The notes beneath the pieces were generated by a model. That model searched no databases. It was not told the DNA's origin and saw only the letters and a program-made list of their open reading frames with translations. DNA of 64,000 nucleotides, taken from assembly GCF_900104175.1 (NCBI RefSeq), contig NZ_FNIX01000004.1, positions 124,001 to 188,000 of the forward strand, written 5' to 3'. Source of the DNA: Lentzea jiangxiensis (GTDB taxonomy: Bacteria; Actinomycetota; Actinomycetes; Mycobacteriales; Pseudonocardiaceae). Made by a program: the position numbers and the translations under genes. Shown piece after piece: positions 27,435 through 35,885 of the stretch. Position 1 is the stretch's first letter, and every line of letters starts with the position of its first letter.

Positions 27435-29207
27435 GTGAGCGATCAACGTAACTCGACAATCAGGACCTTGCGGAGGCTGTGGCCGTACGTGCGGCCGCAC
27501 CGCGCACGGATGGCTGTCGTGCTGTCGGCGACGATGCTCGCGATGCTGTGCGGTCTCGGCATCCCGCTGCTCACGCAGCGCATCGTCGACGGTCCGATCC
27601 AGAACAAGGAGACCGGCCCGCTGCCGTGGCTGATCGCGGGCGTGCTGCTGCTAGGCCTCGGCGAGGCGATGTTGTTCTACATCCGGCGCAAGGTCGTCGC
27701 CCGGCCCGCCGCCGAGGTCGAGGCGCGCATGCGGTTCGACCTCTACCAGCACCTGCAGCGGCTGCCGGTGGCGTTCCACGACCGGTGGCAGTCCGGTCAG
27801 CTGCTCTCGCGCGCGACGAACGACCTCACGACCGTGCGGCGGTTCGTCGCGTTCGCGATCGTCTTCCTGATCGTGAACAGCCTGGTCGTGCTGATCGGGC
27901 TCGGCATCATCGCGGCGCTCTCGCCGTGGCTGCTGATCGTGTCGCTGTGCGGCGCGCTGCCGTTGGTCGTCATCTCGTACTTCTTCGAGGCGAAGTTCAA
28001 GGTCGTGGCACGCCGGGCGCAGGACCAGGCGGGCGACCTGACCACGACGGTCGAGGAGTCGGTGCTCGGCATCCGGGTGCTCAAGGCGTTCGGGCGCGGT
28101 CCGGAGCTCTCGAAGCGGTTCCTGGCGCAGGCCCGTGAGCTGCGGACCACCGAGCTGAACAAGATCTCGATCCTGGCCGCGCTGTGGTCGGTGCTGATCG
28201 TGCTGCCGGAGCTGTCGATCGCGGGCATGCTCGGCGTCGGCGCGATCGGCATCGTGAACGGCGGGATGACGGTCGGCACGCTGGTCGCGGCCGTCGCGGT
28301 GAGCGCGTACCTGCGGTGGCCGGTCGACTCGATCGGCTGGCTGCTGGCGGAGACGAACCAGGCCGCGTCGGCGCTGGAACGCTACTGGGAGGTCATCGAC
28401 TCCCCCGTGACGATCACCGGCCCCGCGAAGCCCGCGCCGCTGCCCACGCCGCTGCGCGGGCACGTGCGTTTCGAGGACGTGCGGTTCGCGTTCGAGGACG
28501 GTCGCGAGGTGCTGTCGGGCATCGACCTCGACCTGCGGCCCGGCGAGACCGTGGCGCTGGTCGGCGCGACGGGCTCCGGCAAGACGACGCTGACCGCGCT
28601 GGTGCCGAGGCTCGCGGACGTGACCGGCGGGCGGATCACGATCGACGGCGTCGACGTGCGCGACCTGTCGCTGGAGGACCTGCGGACCGTCGTCGGCACG
28701 GCGTTCGAGGAACCGGTCCTGTTCTCCGCGTCGGTCACCGAGAACGTGGGGCTGGGCGTGCCGGACGTCTCCGAGGCCGCCGTGCGCGAGGCGCTGCGGG
28801 TGGCCAAGGCGGAGGAGTTCGCCGACGCGCTCCCGTGGGGTCTCGCGACGCGGATCGGTGAGCAGGGCCTGTCGCTGTCCGGTGGTCAGCGGCAACGCCT
28901 GGCGCTGGCCCGCGCGGTCGTCGGCAAGCCGGCGGTGCTGGTGCTCGACGACCCGCTGTCGGCGCTCGACGTGCACACCGAGGCCGAGGTGGAGGCCGCG
29001 CTGCGCCGCGTCCTGCGCGACACCACGGCACTGGTCGTGGCGCACCGCTCGTCGACGGTGCAGCTGGCCGACAGGGTCGCGCTGCTGTCCGACGGCAGGA
29101 TCGCCGCAATCGGCGAGCACCGCGACCTGTTGGAGCACAACGAGGAGTACCGGCGACTTCTGTCCAGCATGGACGAAGATCTGCTCGAAGAGGAGGTGGC
29201 GTCGTGA
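27435..29207 (+). CDS. ABC exporter half-transporter 1 (degenerate catalytic site)
   Basis: This 590-residue half-transporter has six N-terminal helices (about 25-300) and a C-terminal ATPase domain. Walker A is GATGSGKTT and the signature is LSLSGGQRQR. Walker B is VLVLDDPLSALD, with Asp where the catalytic Glu normally stands, the mark of the non-hydrolysing site in heterodimeric exporters such as TmrAB or BmrCD. The H-loop is VVAHRSST. The GTG start follows GGAGGG. The stop overlaps the second subunit, so the pair forms one heterodimer exporting lipids or drugs. Confidence 0.94.
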   Translation: MSDQRNSTIRTLRRLWPYVRPHRARMAVVLSATMLAMLCGLGIPLLTQRIVDGPIQNKETGPLPWLIAGVLLLGLGEAMLFYIRRKVVARPAAEVEARMRFDLYQHLQRLPVAFHDRWQSGQLLSRATNDLTTVRRFVAFAIVFLIVNSLVVLIGLGIIAALSPWLLIVSLCGALPLVVISYFFEAKFKVVARRAQDQAGDLTTTVEESVLGIRVLKAFGRGPELSKRFLAQARELRTTELNKISILAALWSVLIVLPELSIAGMLGVGAIGIVNGGMTVGTLVAAVAVSAYLRWPVDSIGWLLAETNQAASALERYWEVIDSPVTITGPAKPAPLPTPLRGHVRFEDVRFAFEDGREVLSGIDLDLRPGETVALVGATGSGKTTLTALVPRLADVTGGRITIDGVDVRDLSLEDLRTVVGTAFEEPVLFSASVTENVGLGVPDVSEAAVREALRVAKAEEFADALPWGLATRIGEQGLSLSGGQRQRLALARAVVGKPAVLVLDDPLSALDVHTEAEVEAALRRVLRDTTALVVAHRSSTVQLADRVALLSDGRIAAIGEHRDLLEHNEEYRRLLSSMDEDLLEEEVAS

Positions 29208-31048
29208 GTGAAGTCGTTGCACCCGTTGCGGCTGAAGAGGAAGAGTGGCGCGGCGTCGCCGCCGAGGAGATCGAGGAGCTGTCGCACTCGACGGGCCTGC
29301 GCCTGCAGGCCCGCTCCCGCAAGCTGCTGGGGTCGTTGCTGCGCCCGCACGTCGCCCGCACGTCGCTGGCGATCGCCGCGGTGGTCGGCGGCAACCTGGC
29401 GGCCCTGGCCGGCCCGCTGCTGATCGCCGCGGCGATCGACCGCGGCATCCCGGCCGCGCTGGGCGGCAACGCGTCGATCCTGGTCTGGTGCGTCGCCGGC
29501 TACACGGTCGCCGCGCTGCTGATGACGTTCCTGCGCTGGGCGTTCCTGCGCGTCTCCGGCCGCGTCGGCCAGGACCTGCTGCTGGACCTGCGCGGCCGGA
29601 TCTTCCGGCACTCGCAGCGCCTGTCGGTCGGCTTCCACGAGTCGTACACGTCCGGCAAGGTCATCTCGCGCCTGACGAGCGACGTCGACGCGTTGCAGGA
29701 CCTGCTCGAGGAGGGCCTCGACAGCCTGTTCAACGCGGCCCTGTCGGTCGTCGGCATCGCGGTGATCCTGATCTGGCTCGACGCCCCGCTCGCCACGGTC
29801 GTGATCGCGGGCTTCATCCCGCTGTTCTTCCTGTGGCGCTGGTTCCGCCGCCGCTCGATGGAGGCCTACCGGGGCACGCGAGGCGCGATCGCCAAGATCA
29901 TCGTGCAGTTCGTGGAGTCCATGAACGGCATCCGCGCGGTGCAGGCGTTCCGCCGCCAGCCGCGCAACGAGCAGATCATGAAGGGCTTCAACGGCCAGTT
30001 CCGCGACGCGAACACCGACGCCCTGAGCGTGATGGCCACGTTCGTCTCGACGATCCGCGCCATCGGCAACGTCTCGCTGGCCGTCATCCTCGCCTGGGGC
30101 GCCTACCGCGTCGCGGGCGGCGTGATGGAACTGGGCGTGCTGGCCGCGTTCACCCTGTACCTGCGCCGCTTCTACGACCCGTTCGACGAGCTGGCGATGT
30201 TCGCGAACTCGTACTCCTCCGCCACCGCCGCCCTGGAGAAGATCTCGGGCGTGCTGGAGGAGGAACCGTCGGTGCCGGAACCGAAGTCGCCGGCGGTCCT
30301 GCCGCACGCACGGGGCGCCGTCCGCTTCGCCGACGTGGAGTTCCAGTACCCCGGCACGTCGAGGCTGGTGCTCCCGCGCTTCTCGCTGGACGTCCCGGCG
30401 GGCCAGACCGTGGCCCTCGTCGGCGCCACCGGCGCGGGCAAGACCACGGTCGCGAAACTCGTGGCGCGCTTCTACGACCCGTCGGCCGGCTCCGTCCAGC
30501 TCGACGGCACGGACCTGCGTTCGGTGGCGGACACCGACCTGCGCAAGGCCTTGGTGATGGTGACGCAGGAGAACTTCCTGTTCTCCGGCTCCGTGGCCGA
30601 CAACATCGCCCTGGGCCGCCCTTCGGCGACCCGAGCGGAAATCGAGGCAGCGGCCGCCGAAGTGGGCGCGCACGAGTTCATCGCCGCCCTCCCCGACGGC
30701 TACGACACGGACGTCCGCAAACGAGGCGGCCGCCTGTCGGCGGGCCAACGCCAGATGGTCGCGTTCGCGCGGGCGTTCCTGGCGAACCCCGCCGTGCTGG
30801 TCCTGGATGAGGCAACATCATCCCTGGACGTGCCCACCGAACGCGCGGTGCAGGCGGCCCTGGAAACAGTGCTGGCGGACCGGACGGCGTTCATCATCGC
30901 CCACCGCCTGTCCACGGTCCTGATCGCCGACCGCGTGTTGGTGCTGGATGGTGGCATTGTGGTGGAAGACGGCTCCCCGGAGGAGCTGATCGGTGAGCGG
31001 GGCCGGTTCGCCGCCCTGCACACGGCCTGGCGCGACTCGCTCGCCTAG
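29204..31048 (+). CDS. ABC exporter half-transporter 2 (canonical catalytic site)
   Basis: This is the second half-transporter, 614 residues. A 45-residue acidic N-terminus precedes six membrane helices. The ATPase domain has Walker A GATGAGKTT, signature RLSAGQRQM, Walker B VLVLDEATSSLD with the catalytic Glu, and H-loop IIAHRLSTV. Its LSAGQ signature would face the Asp-containing Walker site of subunit 1, together making one weak and one active ATP site. The GTG start overlaps the upstream stop. A 17-bp hairpin lies 6 bases after the stop. Confidence 0.95.
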   Translation: MSEVVAPVAAEEEEWRGVAAEEIEELSHSTGLRLQARSRKLLGSLLRPHVARTSLAIAAVVGGNLAALAGPLLIAAAIDRGIPAALGGNASILVWCVAGYTVAALLMTFLRWAFLRVSGRVGQDLLLDLRGRIFRHSQRLSVGFHESYTSGKVISRLTSDVDALQDLLEEGLDSLFNAALSVVGIAVILIWLDAPLATVVIAGFIPLFFLWRWFRRRSMEAYRGTRGAIAKIIVQFVESMNGIRAVQAFRRQPRNEQIMKGFNGQFRDANTDALSVMATFVSTIRAIGNVSLAVILAWGAYRVAGGVMELGVLAAFTLYLRRFYDPFDELAMFANSYSSATAALEKISGVLEEEPSVPEPKSPAVLPHARGAVRFADVEFQYPGTSRLVLPRFSLDVPAGQTVALVGATGAGKTTVAKLVARFYDPSAGSVQLDGTDLRSVADTDLRKALVMVTQENFLFSGSVADNIALGRPSATRAEIEAAAAEVGAHEFIAALPDGYDTDVRKRGGRLSAGQRQMVAFARAFLANPAVLVLDEATSSLDVPTERAVQAALETVLADRTAFIIAHRLSTVLIADRVLVLDGGIVVEDGSPEELIGERGRFAALHTAWRDSLA

Positions 31049-31054
31049 GCCAGC

Positions 31055-31097
31055 AGGTCGCGTTCGCGCCAATGGGGATCTGGCGCGAACGCGACCT
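31055..31097 (+). terminator. 17-bp perfect palindrome after the ABC exporter genes
   Basis: The arms AGGTCGCGTTCGCGCCA and TGGCGCGAACGCGACCT are perfectly complementary around the 9-base loop ATGGGGATC. It sits 6 bases after the stop codon and lacks a T-tract. It probably works as a terminator or 3' stabiliser; its symmetry would also suit an intergenic repeat family. Confidence 0.75.
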
Positions 31098-31402
31098 ACC
31101 GCTTCGGGTCCTGGGGGCGGGGTGGCGGCTCAGGCTGGGTGCGGGAGTTGCTCGCTTGGAGGCTCGCGCGGGTGCCGGGGCGGCGGATGCGGCTCGGCCA
31201 TCAGGCGCGGGTGACAGGTGGCACGGGCGCCGCACGGTAGGCGTGGCCGCGAAGGCTGCGGGGCAGCCGAAGAGCGGGCAGCGACGCGGATCCGGAACCA
31301 ATCCGAGCCGACCGACCCCGAACAACCCCAGCCCCACATCCGTTCTCCCCTTCCCCCACGTCCGATAGGTTCCTCTCGAAGCTCCGAACCGAGGAGGATC
31401 CA
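31098..31402. other. 305-base intergenic region
   Basis: No gene was recognised. Near the end, GATAGGTT (about 31363-31370) is a possible -10 region and GAGGAGGA is a clear ribosome-binding site for the gene starting at 31403. Confidence 0.5.
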
Positions 31403-32035
31403 GTGGAGTTGCGAGTCCGGGACGGCCGCGCCGTGCTCGCCGGAGAGGATCCCTCCGGCGACCACCAGGGTGAGCGCGAGGTCGACCCGCACAGCCTGCC
31501 GCTCGGCGCCGACCTGGCCGAGGCGTTGCACGAGTGGGCGAAGGTCGCCGACGCCGTGGTGCGCACCGAGACGCCGGCGGACGGGGTGGCCAGTGCCCTC
31601 GTCACCCGCAGGGGCAAGCAGCTCGCCGGTCGGATCGCGGCGGTCATGAACACGCCGGTCCGCTACACCGACCCCGTCAGCGGCGAACTGGTGAGCGTCG
31701 AAGCTCCCGAAGCCCACGAAGCGGTGGAGGCGGCGGACGAGCCGTCGCCGGTGCGGACGTTGGTCGAGGAGGAGCCCGAGCCGACGCCCTGGGGTACCGG
31801 GCTCACGGTCACCGTCATCACGGCGGCGATCGTCACGGTGACCGTCGTGTCGCTGTCGCTCGGGCTGGGTGAGACGAGCCTGTGGCTGGCGCTCGTCGCG
31901 AACGTGCTGGTGGTCGGCGGTCTCGCGCCGAGCGTGTGGCTGGGGCGCAACGTCCCGGTGTGGCGCTGGGTCGCGTACGGCGTGGTGACCGGGGTCCTCG
32001 TCGCCTGGTTCGCGCTCGTCCTGACGCTGCTCTGA
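31403..32035 (+). CDS. DUF2537-like membrane protein
   Basis: This is a 210-residue protein. The first 125 residues are soluble and acidic, with a possible degenerate repeat region (SVEAPEAHEAVEAADEPSP). Three hydrophobic helices follow (VTVITAAIVTVTVVSL, WLALVANVLVVGGLAPSVWLG, WVAYGVVTGVLVAWFALVL). The C-terminal part resembles DUF2537 membrane proteins, which in M. tuberculosis lie between the SepH gene and the SpoU methylase. That placement is from memory and the function is unknown. The GTG start follows GAGGAGGA. Confidence 0.7.
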   Translation: MELRVRDGRAVLAGEDPSGDHQGEREVDPHSLPLGADLAEALHEWAKVADAVVRTETPADGVASALVTRRGKQLAGRIAAVMNTPVRYTDPVSGELVSVEAPEAHEAVEAADEPSPVRTLVEEEPEPTPWGTGLTVTVITAAIVTVTVVSLSLGLGETSLWLALVANVLVVGGLAPSVWLGRNVPVWRWVAYGVVTGVLVAWFALVLTLL

Positions 32036-32044
32036 CCCCGGGCC

Positions 32045-32836
32045 TCACAGCAGCGCGTAGAAAGCCACCGCCCCGGCGGTGGCCACGTTGAGCGAGTCCA
32101 CCCCGGACGACATCGGGATGCGCACCGCGACGTCCGCCGCCTCGATCGCCTCCTCGGTCAGGCCCGGTCCCTCGGATCCCAGCAGGACCGCGACGCGGCG
32201 GCCTCGCAGGTTCGCGTCCGCGAGATGCGGCGCAGAGGGTCGGGGCGTCAGAGCGGCAACTGTGAACCCCTTGTGCCGCAACATGTTCAGCGCCGCAGGC
32301 CACTCGTCCGCGATAGCGAACGGCACGCGCAGCACGTGGCCCATCGAGACGCGCACGCTGCGCCGGTACAGCGGATCGCTGCAGCCAGGACCCAGCACGA
32401 CGCCGTCGACGCCGAGGGCCGCGGCGTTGCGGAAGATCGAGCCCAGGTTCTCGTGGTCGCCCACGCCTTCGAGCACGGCGAGGCGGGTCGAGCGGTCGGC
32501 CAGGTCCTCCAGGGGGACCGCCGGGGCGCGGTCGGCCGCGGCCAGCACACCTCGGTTCAGGTGGAACCCCACGACCGACGCCATGACCTCCGCCGACGTC
32601 ACGTAGGCGGGAACGTCCAGGTCGGAGAGGTCGAGCGCCTCGATGCGCCGCCGCACCCCGAGCAGTCCGCGCACGGGATACGGCGAAGCCAGCAGGCGTT
32701 CCACGACCACGACGCCCTCGGCGATGACGAGACCTCGGCCTCCCGGCCGGTCCGGCCTGCGGTCGGCCGTCGACAGGTCGCGGAAGTCGTCCAGCCGGGG
32801 GTCACCCGGGTCGTTGATCTCGATCACCTTCGCCAC
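32045..32836 (-). CDS. TrmH/SpoU-family RNA 2'-O-methyltransferase
   Basis: This SPOUT methyltransferase transfers methyl from SAM to the 2'-hydroxyl of a tRNA or rRNA nucleotide. The 263-residue protein has an N-terminal RNA-binding substrate domain (LVIAEGVVVVERLLASPY) and the catalytic trefoil-knot domain. Motif 1 is in DHENLGSIFRNAAALGVDGV, motif 2 in VAVLLGSEGPGLTEE and motif 3 in RIPMSSGVDSLNVATAGAV. The gene matches M. tuberculosis Rv0881 in position. The target RNA site is not known. Confidence 0.94.
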   Translation of the reverse strand: MAKVIEINDPGDPRLDDFRDLSTADRRPDRPGGRGLVIAEGVVVVERLLASPYPVRGLLGVRRRIEALDLSDLDVPAYVTSAEVMASVVGFHLNRGVLAAADRAPAVPLEDLADRSTRLAVLEGVGDHENLGSIFRNAAALGVDGVVLGPGCSDPLYRRSVRVSMGHVLRVPFAIADEWPAALNMLRHKGFTVAALTPRPSAPHLADANLRGRRVAVLLGSEGPGLTEEAIEAADVAVRIPMSSGVDSLNVATAGAVAFYALL

Positions 32837-33045
32837 GCGAGGAGTTTCGCATCCGGGCCGACGTGGAACAGGCGAGGTAGTCCGGAGGGCGGAACCGCAC
32901 GCGCCCGACCAGCGGATTATCGCTGGTTGTTACATCGACGTGACAGAGAGCACCGTTTTGGGCGATGTAAAGGGGGATTCGGCTGTGTCACGTTGGGCGT
33001 TCCGCCTGGCCCGCGCCCACCGGCGCCGAGCGAAGGGGTAGCGGC

Positions 33046-34542
33046 ATGGGAAGTGAAGTGTCCAGCCGCACTTTCACCAGAGACGACCGCCAGCGCTACC
33101 GCGAGAAGATGCAGCGGAGTCTCGACGCACTGGCCACGATGCTGGCCGAAGACACGTTTTCCTTTCCCCGCAGGCAGATGGGGCTCGAGATCGAGCTGAA
33201 CCTCGTCGACGACGCGATGCGTCCGGCGATGGCGAACTCGGAGGTCCTCGAGAAGATCGACGATCCCTCCTACACCTTGGAGCTGGGCCAGCAGAACCTG
33301 GAGATCAACGTCCCGCCGCGCGAGCTCGCCGGCGGGGAGATGCTCGGCCTGGAGGAGGAACTGCGGCAGTCGCTCGACAACGCCGACTGCAAGGCCAACG
33401 ACGTGGGCGCGAACCTCGCCATGATCGGCGTGCTGCCCACGTTGCGGGAGCGGCACTTCGACCGCAGGTGGCTCTCCGAGGCCCCGCGGTACGCGCTGCT
33501 CAACGACACCATCTTCCAGGCCCGCGGCGAGGAGATGGTGCTGCACATGGAAGGCCCGGCGATGCCGGGCAAGGGTCCCGAGAAGCTGCTGAGCTACGCG
33601 GAGTCCATCCTGCCGGAGGCGGCGTGCACCTCGGTGCAGCTGCACCTGCAGGTCGAGCCGACGCACTTCGCCGCGCACTGGAACGCGGCGCAGTGCCTGG
33701 CGGGCGTGCAGGTCGCGATCGCGGCGAACTCGCCTTTCCTGCTGGGCAAGGCGCTCTGGCACGAAACGCGCATCCCGTTGTTCCAGCAGGCCACCGACAC
33801 CCGTCCGGACGAGCTCAAGAACCAGGGCGTCCGCCCGCGCGTGTGGTTCGGTGAACGGTGGATCACGTCGATCTTCGACCTGTTCGAGGAGAACGTGCGC
33901 TACTTCCCCAGCCTGCTGCCCGAAACCGACGACGAGGACCCGATCGAGACCCTCGAAGCCGGTGGCGCGCCTCGTCTTTCCGAGCTGCGCCTGCACAACG
34001 GCACGATCTGGCGCTGGAACCGCCCGGTGTACGACGTCGTCGACGGCGTTCCGCACCTGCGCGTGGAGAACCGCGTGCTGCCCGCGGGTCCCACGGTGCT
34101 CGACACGATGGCCAACGCGGCCTTCTTCTACGGCGCTCAGCGCGCCCTCACCTCCCAAGAGCGTCCACTGTGGACGCAGATGTCGTTCCAGGCGGCCGAG
34201 GAGAACCTCTACGCCGGCGCACGGCACGGCATGAACGCCCAGCTGTACTGGCCGGGCATCGGCTGGATCCCGCCGGACGAGCTGGTGCTGCGCCGGCTCC
34301 TGCCGATGGCGCACGAGGGCCTGCGCGACTGCGGTGTCTCCGACGAGGCGCGGGAACGCTACCTCGGCGTGATCGAGCAGCGCTGCCTCGCGCGGCGCAC
34401 GGGATCGTCGTGGCAGCGGGAAACCGTCGCGCTGCTGGAAGCACGCGGTCTGTCGAGGGACGCGGCGCTGTCCGGCATGCTCAAGCGGTACATGGAGCTG
34501 ATGCACGCGGGCGAGCCCGTGCACACGTGGCACGTGGGCTAG
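33046..34542 (+). CDS. glutamate-cysteine ligase family 2 (GCS2) protein
   Basis: This is an ATP-dependent carboxylate-amine ligase of the GCS2 group, 498 residues. The opening block QMGLEIELNLVDDAMRP holds the metal-binding Glu pair, followed by LELGQQNLEINVPPREL. The middle contains TSVQLHLQVEPTHFAAHWNAAQCLAG, and HLRVENRVLPAGPTVLDTMANAAF is a later conserved region. Family members make gamma-glutamyl bonds (for example in the glutathione or ergothioneine pathways), but many are annotated only as ligases of unknown substrate. No ergothioneine genes are adjacent. The gene stands alone. Confidence 0.9.
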   Translation: MGSEVSSRTFTRDDRQRYREKMQRSLDALATMLAEDTFSFPRRQMGLEIELNLVDDAMRPAMANSEVLEKIDDPSYTLELGQQNLEINVPPRELAGGEMLGLEEELRQSLDNADCKANDVGANLAMIGVLPTLRERHFDRRWLSEAPRYALLNDTIFQARGEEMVLHMEGPAMPGKGPEKLLSYAESILPEAACTSVQLHLQVEPTHFAAHWNAAQCLAGVQVAIAANSPFLLGKALWHETRIPLFQQATDTRPDELKNQGVRPRVWFGERWITSIFDLFEENVRYFPSLLPETDDEDPIETLEAGGAPRLSELRLHNGTIWRWNRPVYDVVDGVPHLRVENRVLPAGPTVLDTMANAAFFYGAQRALTSQERPLWTQMSFQAAEENLYAGARHGMNAQLYWPGIGWIPPDELVLRRLLPMAHEGLRDCGVSDEARERYLGVIEQRCLARRTGSSWQRETVALLEARGLSRDAALSGMLKRYMELMHAGEPVHTWHVG

Positions 34543-34608
34543 GAAGCACGCGACTCCCGGGCAGATCGGCGTCAACGGCGCCGCCGGTCCCGTCCCCGGA
34601 CTCCGGCC

Positions 34609-35442
34609 TCACAGCGAGGCGAGGAACTCCTGCCAGACCACCCTCGTGAGGTCCGTGCCGGTCGTCTGGTCCACGAACACCGCCACCGCGAGCTGCGGCG
34701 TGTAGCCGACCGTCCACGGGTGGGCGCCGGTCACGCAGGAAGTCCCGCCGCAGCCGGGTTCCTCCTTGAGCTGCGCGGTGACCCGCTCCGCCACCTGCCG
34801 GTCGACGACGACCTCGGGGGTGCCGGTCCTGCGGTAGAGCTGTGAGCCGTCCGCGCCCGTGACCGTGGTGACGAAGTGGGGCTGCTGCCGGACGCCACCA
34901 CCGGCGAGGGCCGCGTACGCCGCCGTCACCTCCAGCGGGCTCATCATCGTCCGCACCACCTCCGGCGCGCCCGCGTCGGTGAACGGGCGGACGACCTCCG
35001 GTGTCAGCTCCGCCGGTTCACCGCCGGGGTCGGAGGCCCGGCTCAGCCCCAGGTAGACCCGCACACCACCGGAAGCCGGTTCCACGGCGGTCACCGACGC
35101 GGCCCGATCACCCCGCTCCACCGCGACCAGCCTGCCGACCACCGCGGCGGCCATCGTCTGGGCCTTCGCGTCCACGGTCGTCCGCACCACGCCACCGGCG
35201 GCGCGGAGCTGGTCGAGGGACAGCCCCAGGTCGGCGAGTTCCGCGAGCACCCGGCGTTCCAGGTGCGATCTCGGCCGCCCCTCGCCGCTGTTCCACAGCT
35301 CGGACCCGTCGGCGTACTGCAGGACGACGTCCCGCACCGGTGCCGGCGCGGGCGGCGGAGGGTCGGGCCTCAACCAGACCACCGCGCCGACGAGCACCGC
35401 GACCAGCAGCAGCGCGCCGAGGTTCGGCAGAAGACGTGTCAC
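34609..35442 (-). CDS. penicillin-binding-protein-like protein without catalytic centre
   Basis: This membrane-anchored protein has 277 residues and one N-terminal helix (LLPNLGALLLVAVLVGAVVWL). It keeps scattered landmarks of bifunctional class A PBPs: VVRTTVDAKAQTMAAAVVGRL, then MSPLEVTAAYAALAGGGVRQ with PHFVTTVTGADGSQLYRR, then PWTVGYTPQLAVAVFVDQTTG near the C-terminus. The glycosyltransferase domain is absent and only about 100 residues stand between the first two landmarks, so the SxxK and SxN motifs are missing. The KTG motif reads VTG. It cannot be a working transpeptidase by known chemistry. The GTG start follows GGGGGAG. The gene is intact, not a frameshifted relic. Confidence 0.75.
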   Translation of the reverse strand: MTRLLPNLGALLLVAVLVGAVVWLRPDPPPPAPAPVRDVVLQYADGSELWNSGEGRPRSHLERRVLAELADLGLSLDQLRAAGGVVRTTVDAKAQTMAAAVVGRLVAVERGDRAASVTAVEPASGGVRVYLGLSRASDPGGEPAELTPEVVRPFTDAGAPEVVRTMMSPLEVTAAYAALAGGGVRQQPHFVTTVTGADGSQLYRRTGTPEVVVDRQVAERVTAQLKEEPGCGGTSCVTGAHPWTVGYTPQLAVAVFVDQTTGTDLTRVVWQEFLASL

Positions 35443-35474
35443 AGCTCCCCCAAGAAACTCCCAGGGGACCGAAC

Positions 35475-35885
35475 CTAGCGGCGGCGTCCAGCCTTCAGGG
35501 GCGCCACGTCCGCGCCGTCGTGGGAGGTGCGGCACTCGTCCGGGGTCACGGCCTCGACGGCCAGCGTGAGCTCGCCCTTCACCCCCGTGTAGATCGACTC
35601 ACCGCGTGACGCCAGCGAGGCGTGCACCCGGTTCGAGTCCGTGAAGTCGCGCTCGTCCTTCACGCGCTTCTTGCCGGTCTCCTCCGGCCTGGTCGCGCTG
35701 CGGAGGTTGACCTCCAGCCACGCGGCGACCTCGGCCGGCGACGTCAGCACTTCCTCGGGGGTGCGTTCGAGCCGAACCTGCCGAGGGGAGGCGTGGTCGA
35801 GCGACGTGTGCTCCACGTAGGCGTGCCAGTGGGTGTTGCGCATCGACCAGGTCTGTTCGACCGGCCAGTCCTCCTCGGTGGTCAT
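35475..35885 (-). CDS. hypothetical protein, 136 residues
   Basis: This is a soluble protein that I do not recognise. It has a tryptophan/histidine-rich N-terminal stretch (WSMRNTHWHAYVEHTSLD) and a charged body (ATRPEETGKKRVKDERDF). It has no signal peptide or membrane segment. It is translationally coupled to the upstream ABC-F gene (ATGA overlap) and precedes the PBP-like gene by 32 bases, so all three may share a transcript. Confidence 0.7.
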   Translation of the reverse strand: MTTEEDWPVEQTWSMRNTHWHAYVEHTSLDHASPRQVRLERTPEEVLTSPAEVAAWLEVNLRSATRPEETGKKRVKDERDFTDSNRVHASLASRGESIYTGVKGELTLAVEAVTPDECRTSHDGADVAPLKAGRRR

